Assembly: GCA_963682025.1 (NCBI GenBank)
Contig: OY821518.1
Coordinates: forward strand, 9,243,590-9,307,589
Length of the DNA stretch: 64,000 nucleotides
Reading direction: 5' to 3'
Source of the DNA: Cordilura impudica
Lineage: Eukaryota > Arthropoda > Insecta > Diptera > Scathophagidae
Shown here: positions 32,830-45,298 of the stretch, piece by piece
Layout of the letters: each line of letters starts with the position of its first letter
Numbering within the stretch: the first letter of the stretch is position 1
Program-made: the position numbers and the translations under genes
The notes under the pieces: model-generated
What the model was told of the DNA's origin: nothing
The model's database searches: none
Seen by the model: only the letters and a program-made list of their open reading frames with translations

Positions 32830-35800
32830 TTCTTCTTCTTTACCACGCACCATTTAAAATAAAAAAAAAAAAAAAAAAAAAAAAAATATTTTAAATTTTT
32901 AATTAAAAATTACAAATTAATTTATTTATTTAATAACTATGTAATAATAAATTGTTACAAAATTATATTAAGTAAGCATAATTATATAAATTATATTAAG
33001 TAATTTCTATATTTAGTTTCTTATTGTTTATATCTTTTATTAAATTTATTTTTTTTTGTATTAAATGTATCTTTTAATTAAAATATTACTAGCTAATTCA
33101 GATAAAAATATTTTAAAATTTGCTATTTTTAATATTAATGTCTGGAAATTTTGAGCCAAGAATCATTTGAATTTTTTTTTAACTATCGAACGACTTCTAA
33201 GGTCTCAAAGCATTCTAATAGGGATCAAAGTTTGAGTATTATAACGCCGGCTACATTAAATAATGAATTTCATTAATGTTCTATGAAGTACTTAGGGAAC
33301 TTATAGGATTTTTACTCTAGTAATCTACTCTACTCTAATAATTAATTCTTTCTATAGAAGACATGATCATTATTTTTTATAAAAATAAATTATAATTGAA
33401 ACTGGCCAAAAGGAAATCAATGTACTTAATTTAATTGGTATTCGGAAGTAATGTTTCAGTATCGGCAACAGTTTTAAAGTGGTCGCCGTACTCAACATTG
33501 GGTGTAATATTGAGTTTAAGATGCAGGTGTAGGGCATCAAAAAAGCGACACAGTCGAATTTAGCACTCTTACTTGTTTTTAAATGTAGTTTATATGTATA
33601 TGTTTTTCAGAAAAGTAACTTTACTAAATATGGTCATTTTTTACCTAATCCTTATATAAAATAACATAAGATATGAACTACACGCCACAAATTAACAACA
33701 ATAGCTTTAAAATGTGTATAAGCTTATTATCTATGTCCAGACCCTCTCTCGAAACGCGTGGTATAGTTTATTACATGGTCGTCCTTGACCCACTATAATT
33801 TTCTTACTTGTTTTTTTTTTTGAAAATAGCGAAAAATGTCATTTAAAATTTAAAAATTAAATTTAAAATCAAAGTTTCTTAAAATATCCATTAAATCATT
33901 CAAATCAGTTTCTACCTTTTATTTACTTGTATCCCACTCAAATAGATATTTTTATATCAATCCGTAATATGAAATTTTTTTCGGTTATTTCATCAAATAT
34001 GCGTGCATATTCAATTTAATTCTTTTCTTTTCTAAATTAACTTTTATTAAATTGTGTTGATGATAAATTAATCAATTAAATTAGAAAAAATATTATTTCG
34101 TAATTGAAAGTAGTTTCTTTTATAACCACAAATTCATCAAATAATCATAAATAATTGACAAACAAAAAAAAAAAAAAAAACACTCAAAATTGTTAAATTT
34201 AAATGAATACGAGGATCGATTTTAATTTATTTAGAAACATATTGTATTGTAGAATATTGGGTGTTATTTTAATGAGATTTCTCAATTAAAATTTCTCAGT
34301 ACTAAAGCCATTGTATCTCTTTAAATGTTACTTGTGGTATGTATATACTCATATACAGTATACATAATTGTTATGAATGAATTTGTATGCCGCCTTATAG
34401 TTTACAAATTCGTTATATTTGACATTGTTAAATGACGTTGTTCAATGCACGTATGTATGTACCTACGAGTACCAAACAAACTTGTTGCTTTTTTATGGCG
34501 TAATCATGTTATACATACTACTACCTACTTTTCTGTAAATTGCATATTAAATACATATTGATATTTCACAATAATCTATTAAATTGAAATCATAAATTAT
34601 TAATTTATTTATTATTTAATATAATTTTATTTTATATCTTTGCAATACAAGTACCAAAATAAATAACTTCAAAACACAAAATTATTTAACAAAAAGTTAA
34701 ATATCTTATTTCAATAGTACATACAAAACAAAAACCGTTAAAAACGGCACCGATTTTATATGTCAGTAGACCAATGTTAACAAAAACACGTTAACATCAC
34801 AGAAAATGTTATTGGTTTCCGAAGCTTTAAAAGCTCTTTAATAAACAATATCTTATATAATATTAAATATTGTGATGCCAGATATCTTTACCTTGCACAA
34901 AATTGTACATTAACCTTTAATTGTGGAGGTGATGGTAAATTTGAACCTCTCGTACTGTTTTTTTCTACAAAAAAAAAGGTTTGTGAAATAAAGTGCCTAT
35001 TTTGTTGAAATTAATAAAAACATTCCAATCGTTTAATTTTTTAAATTAAAAATGTAGTAGCTTATTTTTAGAAAAAAATTATTATCAAGAAATGTTTTTT
35101 GTTATTTTTTTGTAAAATTTAAAGGGGTAAACTTTACCACCACGCCAGTGACTATGTCGCAAAATTTCACCTCCATAGTTAACTCTTTCAGAGATGAGTA
35201 ATAAAACGAATGTAGGCATTGTAATATCATCAATATAAAAATTAATTTTAGCAAATTCTATTTAAAAATACGTGTCCTAACTTTTTTAAGTTTTTTTTTT
35301 TTTTTTTTTTTTTGAAATAAGACAGCACGATTATGTGGGCTAGGTTATAAGTATAAATTTTAACTATAACTAAATAACAAAAAAAAAATTAAAAACCAGA
35401 GAGAATATATTCGTATTCATATAATAACGAAGTGCACTTTAATACTTAAAAAATAACAAAATAATTGTTTGAGATGTGAGAAAATAAAATAAATTCATAA
35501 CTTCTTACCAACTAAAACTAAATTTATTTTACATCCTCATGCATGAAACACATAGACGACTGCGGCTACACGAATACACGACTACAAATGCTGCTGTGCA
35601 ATTGTAGTCCTGTTGTCAGCTACTTAATTTTGTTGAAAACGACAGCAACATATAACAATAATATAAACAGCTGTTTTTCTACAAATGCATTTTTATTTCA
35701 GTAGTGCCAATTATATTTGTTTTTACTTTATTAAAATAGAAGAACATGCATGATTCTATATAAACTTGACTTAAATATAAAATTTCTTATTTATAGTGCA

Positions 35801-35985
35801 TTATTATAATGTAAAAATAAATATATAAATTTATTTAACCCCATTTGATTATTAATGGAATTATTATAGCATTTCATATTGCGATTATTTTTTTTAACAA
35901 AATAAAATATTTCACAGCACTAATTTCTTTTACATATTTTGTTATATTGTCAACACTATTTTTGTTTTGTAGCCAACAAAAATAG
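32830..35985. other. gene-free AT-rich stretch
   Basis: Contains poly-A/T runs (32864-32886, 35289-35312), an inverted end of the GTAAGAGTG repeat family near 33545-33575 (TTTAGCACTCTTACTTG), and a second TTCTTACTTG end near 33800. No exon could be supported on either strand. Confidence 0.5.
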
Positions 35986-35989
35986 AAAT

Positions 35990-37065
35990 TATCCTAAGTT
36001 GACTACAGCGACAAAAGTTGAAGCAACTACCTTTTAAAGTTGAAGCAAGACCTTTAATGTCTTTCCATTTTATGACCGCAACATTGTCACCATTCGTAAA
36101 TGGAGATATATCGCCTCTACTCATTTTTTTGTCTAAAGGAAAGTCATTTTTTGCCTAATCTTGCCCGTTACCATGAATTCTCTTTGGTGCAATGTTTCCA
36201 ATATGGTAATTGTAGTAATAAATCAGTCAAAGTATAAATGGTTGCCTCTTGCTAGGTTTTCACTGAGTCGTAATACAATAGATGGCCCATGACAAATGTC
36301 TCGGCTCCATGAAAGATTTCAAGGTCAACTATGACACCATTAGACGTAGCATACACCAGATTTTTCACCCCAACGGGTTCTTTTCCTCACCTATTTCAGT
36401 TGTCAATTGATTAAATCGATTTCGTACCACATTGATCACATACTGTACTCTCCATAATTTATTTGAAGGATCTGGGACAGAGAAGTCTACGAACGGTCAG
36501 TTGACCAATACATTATTACTGCAGGATATTCAAGACACCCCATTAAATTCGCGCAACTATAAAATCTTTTTATATCTGCTACTCCATAACGCAATTCTTG
36601 TCCATAATTTTCCAGTGCATACATTTTTGTGTAGTTACCTGCATCTTCATAGTGTGATTCCCGAAAATATTCCAAAGTTTACTAAATTTTTGCAACCAGA
36701 TGTAATGGAAAGTTGATGGCGAGGAAATGGTAAATTTTTCCATAACTCCCTCCAATTTAGTGGTTGACTGATGGAACTTGATGGCTATTGACCTGTATTT
36801 AGTAAGCTGGGACTTAAGTTTGATTGTTGAATAAATTACACTTGCTAAGGGATCAGTTTCATCGTCGCTCGAATTTTCGTCACCTTTCGTTTTCGGGAAT
36901 TATGATTGCGGGGGGTCCAAATTTCATCCACCAATTCATCTTCATCACTAAAGTCAATATCATCGCTTTTTTTTTTGACAAATGATAGTGTTTTACAATC
37001 GTGAGAATAGAAAGAAACATGATGTTGTGCCTGAATACCACAAATGTGATATCTGTTTTTCAAGT
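35990..37065 (-). pseudogene. piggyBac-like transposase pseudogene
   Basis: Minus-strand pieces in several frames give, in order: DFSDEDELVDEIWTPR; IKRFYSCANLMGCLEYPAVI with WSTDRS; RVQYVINVVRNRFNQL; NPLG then KNLVYATSNGVIVDLEIFHG, AETFVMGHLL, NLARGNHLYFD and LETLHQREFMVTG; finally MSRGDISPFTNGDN with VIKWKDIKG near 36070. The block order, with the catalytic-core phrase preceding DLEIFHG and the later V(T)KWKD phrase, is that of piggyBac-family transposases. Frameshifts and an internal deletion between NRFNQL and NPLG make it non-functional. Terminal TTAA sites and repeats were not identified. Confidence 0.75.
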
Positions 37066-37069
37066 TAAT

Positions 37070-38958
37070 CAGATTCTCTAAAAATATGAAATTTAGTAAC
37101 TTTTATTTTGTAAAAGGAACGTACAAATTCGAACTAAACAGAAATCACTAAATAAAGTGGATTTTTATGCTAAATAAAAAAGATATTAACCATTACGTGG
37201 CCGTATGTCAACCCTTATTAAAAGACACAATTAAACTAATTCAGTGAAGGCCGTGCCAAACACACTGGTGCTCGGCTTCTTATGTGTATACAGCCGAATG
37301 AAAACAAAAATACTCACCAAAGAGTAAAAGTAAACAACAATTTCATTCAGTCTTATGAAAGCTTTTGAACAAAGCAGGTCTATGTCGCATTGCCTTTTGA
37401 AATTCATATATATATTTTTTTAATAGGTATACAGAATATTTGTTTAAAAGAAACCAAAAATGTTGAGAAAATTTCGAAGACTTGATAAACTATAAATTAA
37501 ACATTTTCTATAAATAACATATGTCGCCTCCATTTGACAACATTATAGCTGGCTTTTATGCATTTTTTTTAATTTTAAAAAATATCCAGTTACTGGTAAT
37601 TTTTTAGTTTCTGGTAACATACCACTTAATAACCTTTGAAATTTCTTATCTTTTTAAGTTTTGCTATTTTGTGTTAATTTTTTTGGTTTTTTAAAGAAAT
37701 GAATTACTTATTATTACTTATTTGATTTAATAAACTTCAAACTTATGGATAAAAGAGATTAAATGTTCTCCACCTTTTGTTTTACATTTTTTAAGATTTA
37801 AAATTTTAAAACAACAAAATATATATAAAATTTTACCATATTCATATAAACATTCATACAAAATCTACACAAACCCATTTAATATAGGCGTTGTGTTACA
37901 TCCATGGATTTCGATCAGTGTAGTACAACGAACTCATGCTCATAAACACTATTGCTAACTCAATTCTCTCGATGGCCACCACTGAACTAATTTCATTTTA
38001 CAGCGCATTTCTATTTTTTTAATTCTCTTTTGTGCAAAGAGCACGCAAGAGAACTCACAATCACTGAATACCGGGAAAAAAACCAGAAAAAATATATATC
38101 GCACCTTAAATAGACTCAAAATTTTCCAAAATTGACTTTTTTCCATAAATTAATTCACAGCAAAAATTTATTTCTCATAACTATCTTCTTTAACAGGAAA
38201 AATGCTGTTATATCTTGAGAAAATATCACTAGTCAAATGAAAAAATTCCAGTCTGAGAGTCATAACTCAAAATTATATTTTATTTTCACAAATACAATAT
38301 AAATTAAAAAAAAAAGTATAGCAAAAGTTTCCTCAAAATGGACATTTATGAAACTACATTTTTTTAAATAATACAATCATTTTAACAATTTGACAATTTG
38401 AAAATTTTGAGTTGTGACTGTTTTGTATTTAAGGTCCGATATATTTATATTTTAAGCATCTTAAAGCAGAATTCACAATTGGTATAGCTAGGTCTGAAAA
38501 GGTTAAAGGTTAATAGTATTCTCTGAATTAAAAATTGACCAATATACACTCGCAGAAAAAAAATCCTCGCATTCAAATTTTAAAACGTTTTAAATTTCTG
38601 TCTCCGTTTTGTTTCTTGTATTGTGTAAAAGCAAAAAAATTATTGCGAAATCTGAATTTCGCCTTCCTTGGAAAGAAAGGAAAAGGTATTGCATTGTACA
38701 AAAATAAAGCTTTCAACATACGGATTACAAGACAGCGATTGGGGTGTGAGATATTTTTTTCTCAAAATTTATGAATGTGTGAATTCCTTTACTTTTATAT
38801 TTATAATTAAATTCACAATTTCAAACAAAATACAATGTCTTTCTCTAGCACCTACTAAAAACAAATTTTTTCAAACTTTTCGAAGTTGTTACATTGCAAC
38901 GGTTTATTTTGCCTCTGGTTGTATAACTGAAAATCATTAATGTATTTTTAAAAATTAA
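37070..38958. other. gene-free stretch
   Basis: AT-rich with no recognised domain. Overlapping frames at 38535-38940 share one region in two phases and look random. Confidence 0.4.
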
Positions 38959-39723
38959 CCCTGCAGTTACACATGCAAGTAATTACTTGCAAGTAGTGTA
39001 TACGTATAATCTACGAAAATGTCGAAAAAATAGCCGAAAAGTCTTGCAAGTTGCTTGAGTGTTTACACAGTCAGTTGTATGTTTATTTTCAAAATGTTCT
39101 CGAAGCGTAAACATCTTATGAAACATCTTAACAACATCAGCCGGCATACCCATTTGTGAAGCAATATCTTCATAAGCTTTCACCTTCAAGTCATTCCGCC
39201 TGTAGGATTTGCTACTCATGTTCCACAATATGTCATGTGAACGATACAACGAAATTAATTTAATAATTTCTTTTTTATTTAATTTTTGCTCCATCTTGAT
39301 AAAAATAATTGTTTATGTATATTAAAAAATATGTAAAGCCAGTATTGCTGCGTTGTCGAATTCATAAAATTATTGAAAATATTTTCATCAACATTTTTTT
39401 TTTTCAAATGTATGAAATTTATGTTAAAAATACCATTAGAAGCGTTGTTGTATAGTTGTGTTCTATTTTTTTTATAAATACGCAGAAAATCAGCTATAAA
39501 TATTAGTTTTATTTTACTAAATAATAGTAAATTGATACAAAACTCAACCTCGGTAACACTGTTTCTTCATTTGTCATTTTACTTGCGGTAAGTGTCAAAA
39601 ATTTACTTAGAAGCAAATTCTCTTGCAAGTTAAGCTGCAAGTGCGAAAATTGAGATTGTGTTAGTGAAAAAGTGTGAGTGTATTGAGTTTTTTGGACTTG
39701 CACTTGCATGTGTAACCTCAGGG
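38959..39723. mobile_element. PIF/Harbinger-type element carrying a MADF ORF, 3-bp target duplication
   Basis: The left end CCCTGCAGTTACACATGCAA and inverted right end CCCTGAGGTTACACATGCAA match, with AAGT/TTGCAAGT repeats continuing inward. TAA flanks both sides (38956-38958 and 39724-39726), the 3-bp TWA duplication of PIF/Harbinger elements. Harbingers normally carry a DDE transposase and a second SANT/MADF-like DNA-binding gene; only the second is left here. Confidence 0.8.
38983..39294 (-). CDS. MADF-domain DNA-binding protein of the Harbinger-type element
   Basis: The 103-residue frame begins MEQKLNKKEIIKLISLYRSH and continues ILWNMSSKSYRRNDLKVKAY and IASQMGMPADVV, then KMFTLREHFENK. 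That is the pattern of the MADF (Adf-1/Myb-SANT-like) domain: an LIxLYRxHxxLW start, an Y-R-N segment, an AxxxIAxxMG helix and a final LRxxF helix. The domain fills residues 6-75; the tail is Cys-poor and runs into the terminal repeat, so the natural C-terminal part is probably truncated. In Harbinger elements such proteins bring the transposase to the TIRs. An independent host origin is less likely because the frame lies wholly between TIRs with a TAA duplication. Confidence 0.7.
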   Translation of the reverse strand: MEQKLNKKEIIKLISLYRSHDILWNMSSKSYRRNDLKVKAYEDIASQMGMPADVVKMFHKMFTLREHFENKHTTDCVNTQATCKTFRLFFRHFRRLYVYTTCK

Positions 39724-39726
39724 TAA

Positions 39727-40425
39727 GATACTCTTTTTAGGAAATTACACGGTTTACACCAGGGATCGGGGAACCTTTTCCATACAAAGAGCAAAATCAG
39801 AAATTTTAAATAAAAATTTTTATCGTTTTATACTAGTATGCTCTGTCGTGCTTCGTCGTGACTTACCGAGACTTATTGACATGCATGTTTTTGGAATAAA
39901 TTTTTCCTACGAAGTTTGTATTGTGCAATTAAAACATTTTATTTTATTTTTTTTATATAAATTTTTTTCAATGCTGCAAAAATTATCAAATTTTTCGGCG
40001 TTGTTACTCTTGAGCAAGATATTATGGATTTTCCAAATTAAATCCCGCAACATTTAGGATTGGCCTTGAATTTAGAATATAATTTGGGAATTTTTTTTTT
40101 TTTTTTTGGCGATTTTTGATTTTGAATTTTTTTGCTTTTGGCGATTTATGTTTTTTTTTTTTTTTTTTTTTTTTTTTTCGCGATTTTCGGTTTTGGCGAT
40201 TTTTGAATTTGACATTTCCACGACTACTCACATTAGTAATTAATGTACTTATAAAATGTTTCAAGTCTCGCTTTCATAGTACTTCATATTTTTTGTATAG
40301 GGTGTTACACGCCCTCTAATCCTATCCAGGCCATTTTTTATCTGACTACTCACATTATTATCTGATGGACTCGTACAAAGTGTCAAGGCATAAAAATTAA
40401 AATTTGTTTGTTTGTGGATTTGTGG
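39727..40425. other. gene-free stretch with homopolymer runs
   Basis: A hAT-type end is suggested at 39760 (CAGGGATCGGGGAACC) but no partner was found. Long T runs at 40091-40107 and 40150-40178 sit in a GCGATTTTTG context. The part from about 40290 belongs to the same repeat that continues at 45299 beyond the hAT insertion. Confidence 0.5.
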
Positions 40426-40460
40426 GTTTGACATAGGGCCTGCAATACCGGAGATAATTA

Positions 40461-42544
40461 CACAAGGGAACAATGGTTCTGTTGATTAAGAACTGAATAT
40501 TGTTTTTAAGGTTATTTGGGACGCTGAATCCAAATCTGCCCTTGGTTTTTTTCTATCAGCTCGACTTTTCGAGATGTACCGTTATGTTCAAAATTAAGGC
40601 ACTTCCGCTACATATATTGGAATAACTTGAAAACGGTTCACCATATTAAATTAAAAAAAAATCCGAAACTCGCAAACAATATTCTCTTAAAGCCGTGCTT
40701 ACTTTGTTTTTAAATTTTCCAAGTAGTTTTAGAGATATCGTTCAAGTTTTGAAAAAAAAATTAAAATTTTTAAAAAAAAAACATTTTTTTTGTTCTTTAA
40801 AAATTCCTAAAAAATAAAAATGGGACAAAAATCACAGTTTTGGTCTACAAGCGGTTAGTTAAATATATTTCGAATAAAATGAGCTTTATTTCATTGCAAT
40901 CGGTGCACAACTTTTGATTTTGTTCACGATTTACTGAACTGATATAAATCGCGATTTCCATACAAAAATAACATTTTCTAATGTGTAAGTGTTTGTATGT
41001 AATAAGTTAGTTTTTTATGATTCTAAGAATTAAAAAAATTAAGTAATAAAAAAAGATTATTTCATTTTTATGGTTGCGGTAGCAAACTCATAACGCCTAT
41101 AAATTTTATTGTCCCTTTATGACACCTAGTCAGTTCACAGTCAATTAAAGAGAAAAAAGAAAAGTCCACTTGTTTTTATTGATGTGTGGTTTACCGTTGG
41201 TAACGGATGATTTTTTAAAGGAATTCCCCTGAACACATGTGTTCATTCATAAGTGACTTCACAGGGATCGCATAATACTGCCACCTCTCCATATCAAGCT
41301 AGGACTTATGAAACAATTTGTCAAAGCTCTCAACAAGGACGGTGATTGTTTTAGATATATCAGTAAAAAGTTCAACAATTTGAGTTCGGAGAAACTGAAA
41401 GCTGGCATTTTTGATAGCCCTCAAATCAAAAAATTAATCAATGATGAAAATTTTAGTAATTCCATGACAGATATTGAAAGAAATGCTTGGAATGAATTTG
41501 TTTGGATAGTGCGCAATTTCCTGGGAAACAAAAAGGGTGAGCACTATTCGGACCACGTGGATAACATGTTGTCACATTTCAAGCAGCTTGGTTGTAATAT
41601 GAGCATTAAGGTGCACTACCTACACAGTCATTTGGATTGTTTCCCTGAAAATCTTGGAGACTTCAGTGAAGAACAAGGTGAACGTTTCCATCAAGATATC
41701 CGCACTATAGAGGAGCGGTACCAGGGTCACTGGGATAAGCATATGATGGCGGACTATTGCTGGAGCATTAAAACAAATCCCTCTAAACAAGGTTATTTAA
41801 GAAAATCTTATAAAAGAAAATTTTTCGATGAGTTGTAATTACATTGTAATATTTGTGTATTAAAATTTTTTATTTTTCTTTAAAATTCTCTTTTTGTGTT
41901 AAATTAAAAAGTATAGCTGACCATAAAAATGAAATAATCTTTTTTTATTACTTAATTTTTTTAATTCTTAGAATCATAAAAAACTAACTTATTACATACA
42001 AACACTTACACATTAGAAAATGTTATTTTTGTATGGAAATCGCGATTTATATCAATTCAGTAAATCGTGAACAAAATAAAAGTTGTGCACCGATTGCAAT
42101 GAAATAAAGCTCATTTTATTCGAAATATATTTAACTAACTGTTTGTAGACCAAAACTGTGATTTTTGTCCCATTTTTATTTTTTAGGAATTTTTAAAGAA
42201 CAAAAAAAATGTTTTTTTTTTAAAAATTTTAATTTTTTTTTCAAAACTTGAACGATATCTCTAAAACTACTTGGAAAATTTAAAAACAAAGTAAGCACGG
42301 CTTTAAGAGAATATTGTTTGCGAGTTTCGGATTTTTTTTTTTAATTTAATATGGTGAACCGTTTTCAAGTTATTCCAATATATGTAGCGGAAGTGCCTTA
42401 ATTTTGAACATAACGGTATATCTCGAAAAGTCGAGCTGATAGAAAAAAACCAAGTGCAGATTTGAAATCAGCGACCTCAAATTAGTAAAAATTTGCTATA
42501 AATTTCAAATCAACACAAAAAAAGTTCAATTTTGTTCCCTTGTG
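40461..42544 (+). mobile_element. CAC-ended DNA element with ~600-bp TIRs, nested in the hAT
   Basis: The left end CACAAGGGAACAA is matched inverted at the right (TTGTTCCCTTGTG less one base), and long, nearly identical inverted arms run from about 40519-41077 and 41922-42470; landmarks include GGCACTTCCGCTACATATAT and AAATCGCGATTTCCATAC. TTA flanks both sides (40458-40460 and 42545-42547). Removing it restores a continuous hAT left end. A 3-bp duplication with CAC ends would fit PIF/Harbinger or CACTA-type insertion, but the protein inside does not let me choose. Confidence 0.75.
41262..41838 (+). CDS. orphan transposon protein, C-terminal part, open
   Basis: An open frame runs from the stop before 41262 to 41838. 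Homology to remembered arthropod and Hydra transposon proteins seems to start before the first Met (41308), at ILPPLHIKLGLMKQFVKAL, so the frame is probably the truncated end of a longer protein. Later blocks are CFRYISKKF, LGCNMSIKVHYLHSHLDCFP, SEEQGERFHQDIRTIEERYQ and HMMADYCWSIK. His- and acid-rich spacing in HSHLDCFPEN and EEQGERFHQD suggests catalytic or metal-binding residues, but that is inference. I do not recognise a named domain. It lies between the long TIRs on the plus strand and is free of stops, unlike the surrounding hAT gene. Confidence 0.6.
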
Positions 42545-42774
42545 TTATCAATACCGGTATTCGGTATTGAATTTCAATAAATACCGGTATACCGGTATTA
42601 TACCGGTATTGGTGAATTATTTAAAAAATTAAAAACAAATTGTATAAATTGATAATTTTTTTAATTAATACAAAAATAAACTTTAAATTAACATTCATTT
42701 TAAATTATAATATATATATTTCTCTTTCCTCTCAGTAATTCATTCGGGAAAAAATAAAAATAAAAAAAAATCAA

Positions 42775-44700
42775 TTTTGCTTTGATAGTAAATAACTTCT
42801 TAAAAAGCAAAGTGTGTCCAGGGATTCATCACTTAGAGATGACCTGATTTTGGAACAAATTTTTCCAGATGACAAAAACACTCTTTCAGCCTCGACGCTG
42901 GTTGGCGGAATAGTATTTAAATAATCATATGCTTTTTGCAAATTTAGTCCGCGTTATCCTCCTTCTTCGAAAATAGCCATTTCTTTATTAATAGTTTTGT
43001 CCAAATTTACAGATTTTTTTGTTATAACTTTATGGTTCATTTGTTTTTCTTTATTAATTGCAAAATTTAATCTTTCCTGCATTGAATAGTTCATTTCTAA
43101 GTCCGAGGAATCTGAAGAAGATGATGGTATGTTATGAGACGGTGAAGTATTTAAATTTGAATCTGAAAAACGTTTAACTATAGTTGATATCAAATTAGCA
43201 ACCTCTTTTTTTGATAATTGTTCGAAGGACAATTCAATTTCTTGATGTTTTGATTTTATTTGTCCTTTGTGAAGATATTGAAGCAGACTTGATAATTTGG
43301 TTCGCCTTTCGTTAATTCTACGTGCTAAAGAAATTTTAAATTCACCGCTTAATTGTCCTGTTCCTAAATTATTAATCATAAATACAATAGTGGCATCTGC
43401 AGAGAGGAGAGTCGGATCACGACGACACAATGATTCCACTGCTAATTTTATTGGCAACAATGTTGAAATAATACCAGAAATAATATCCATTTCTGCCTCT
43501 TCAAATGATAAGTCTATTAAAGATTTTAAAATGCAATTTCTTAGTTCCCAAAAGCGCTGTAGCATAAAATATAAGCTATTCCATCTGGTTTTTGTATCCA
43601 GAATCAGCGAAATTTCTTTGTTAAATTCAGCTTTGACATATTTTTGAAGTATATCGTCATTTTTTGTGGGTGAACGTCGAAAAATATTTACAACTTTTCT
43701 TACCTTATTTATAAGTGGACGTATTTCTGTTTTCAAGTCCATAGAATCATCATAATTTTCAGAAATTTTAAATCCATCTACATCATTTTCCTCAACATCT
43801 GATTCAGCATCACTTTCGCTATTTACTTCTCTTTCTCCCTCAGATTCCAAATTTGTTGCATTTTTTTTATTATTCTTGCAGTACAAAACGTCTAGCACCG
43901 CCAATTGAATACCATGGGCATAACAAAGCTGCTGATGACATTTTACTATCCGTCCTACTTTTTTTATCATAGAAGCGCCATCTGTAGTTATACTTACAAT
44001 GTCTTCATCAAAAGATAGTTCATATTTTTCTAATTTTTTTGTAATAAGTTCAACATAACTCTCTGCTGGAAAGTCCCAAAAATACGAATTAATCCTAAGT
44101 TCCAAAATTTGTTTTGTACATGTAAATTTAAATTTAAATATCTTCTATTTTTACCAGACGTCCACTCATCAAATGTTAGACTGAACTTTCCTTCTTTTTT
44201 CAGATCTGAAAAATCTTCTACCATCTCTTCGCGATTATTTACACCATACCTTAAAACAATATTTCGAATTGTATTCGCAGATTTTGGGACGTCAAGTTTT
44301 CGAGCCAGCAACGATTTTCTCAATTCAATAGATGTAGTAAAAATACTAAATGGTAGACCGTCGACCGCAGTCATTTTTGATAATACTACACGAAGATCAT
44401 CGTTTTCATTTTTAAAGTAGCTCGATATTTTTTTTAATTTCGGCGGTACAGCACTAGTAGATATATTAGATGAGATCGTTGAAGTTTCGGGATTTTCAGC
44501 ATCTAATCCTCTTTTTTCAACAAGTTGATGTCATAAGCAGTTCGTAGATGCGTATGAAGCCCACTAGTTGATCCACCGCATGTTTTTATTTTATTGTCGC
44601 ATTTGGTACATTTTGCCAAATTTCCTGATCTTCTCTCAGAAAATAATGCCAAACGGAAGTTTTTTCTGTAACGCCTTTTTTAACTGCTTCAAATTCCATA
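42775..44700 (-). pseudogene. hAT transposase (BED finger, catalytic core, C-terminal dimerisation domain), frameshifted
   Basis: Starting from an ATG at 44700, the minus strand reads MEFEAVKKGVTEKTSVWHYF. After a frame change, a BED-type finger follows (KCTKCDNKIKTCGGSTSGLH, with the last ligand weak). Then come KMTAVDGLPFSIFTT, SLTFDEWTSGKNRRYLNLNL, a second frame change near 44090, SITTDGASMIKKVGRIVKCH with CYAHGIQLAVLD, TRWNSLYFMLQRFWEL, and an in-frame TAA after IFEEGG. Reading through it reaches PPTSVEAERVFLSSGKICSK and SLDTLCFLRS. These are the usual hAT blocks in the usual order, ending in the hAT dimerisation motif. At least two frameshifts and one stop kill the gene. The longest intact part is 42954-44105 (383 codons). 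Confidence 0.85.
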
Positions 44701-45298
44701 TTAAGGCTATTAAAATAAAAAATATATCCCAATAATTAAAAAAACTCAAATTTTTACATTAAAATGTAACTCTGTATTAAATTTGAAATAAGGAATATAA
44801 TTTACTTACATTCAACAATATCGATAAATAATATGAAATAATATTTTGGGCAATATATATTTTTTTAAAACGAAAACTTTATTAATACAGCAACATAATA
44901 ATTAAACTGAACACTAACTAGCCACAAAACACCAGCACACTTCGATTTGTATTTTAAAATGTTTTTGTTTTTATTTAACTTTTCAGGAATTAAGAATTTT
45001 TTCCAACGATTCCTCAATATTTTTACTCAGCTTTGCATTAAATAAGAAAATACCAGCACACTTCGATTTGTATTTTATAATTTTTTGTTTTTATTTAACT
45101 TTTCAGGAATTAAGAATTTTTTTGAATTTTTGAAGATGACTTGATTTTTATAAGATTTAAAAAAGTTGAAATATATGACATTTAATTAAATACCGAAATA
45201 CCGATATTTATACGTCCTAATACCGCTATTTCTGTTTTAAAAAATAGCTCCGGTATACCGGTATTCGGTATACCGGTATTGCAGGCCCTAGTTTGACA

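Larger units (their letters stand above)
40434..45290 (-). mobile_element. hAT transposon with exact 8-bp target duplication
   Basis: The left end TAGGGCCTGCAATACCGG and inverted right end TAGGGCCTGCAATACCGG are identical. GTTTGACA flanks both sides (40426-40433 and 45291-45298). Palindromic ATACCGGTAT-type motifs cluster just inside both ends (42548-42615 and 45190-45285), as binding sites often do. The gene lies on the minus strand (42775-44700). A second element is inserted 27 bp inside the left end. Ends this perfect with a dead gene point to a fairly recent, trans-mobilised or recently decayed copy. Confidence 0.9.

Noticed and set aside
39760..39800. A hAT MITE starting CAGGGATCGGGGAACC
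   Set aside because: The matching inverted end could not be found nearby.
43297..43647. 116-codon plus-strand frame
   Set aside because: Antisense shadow of the hAT transposase catalytic region.
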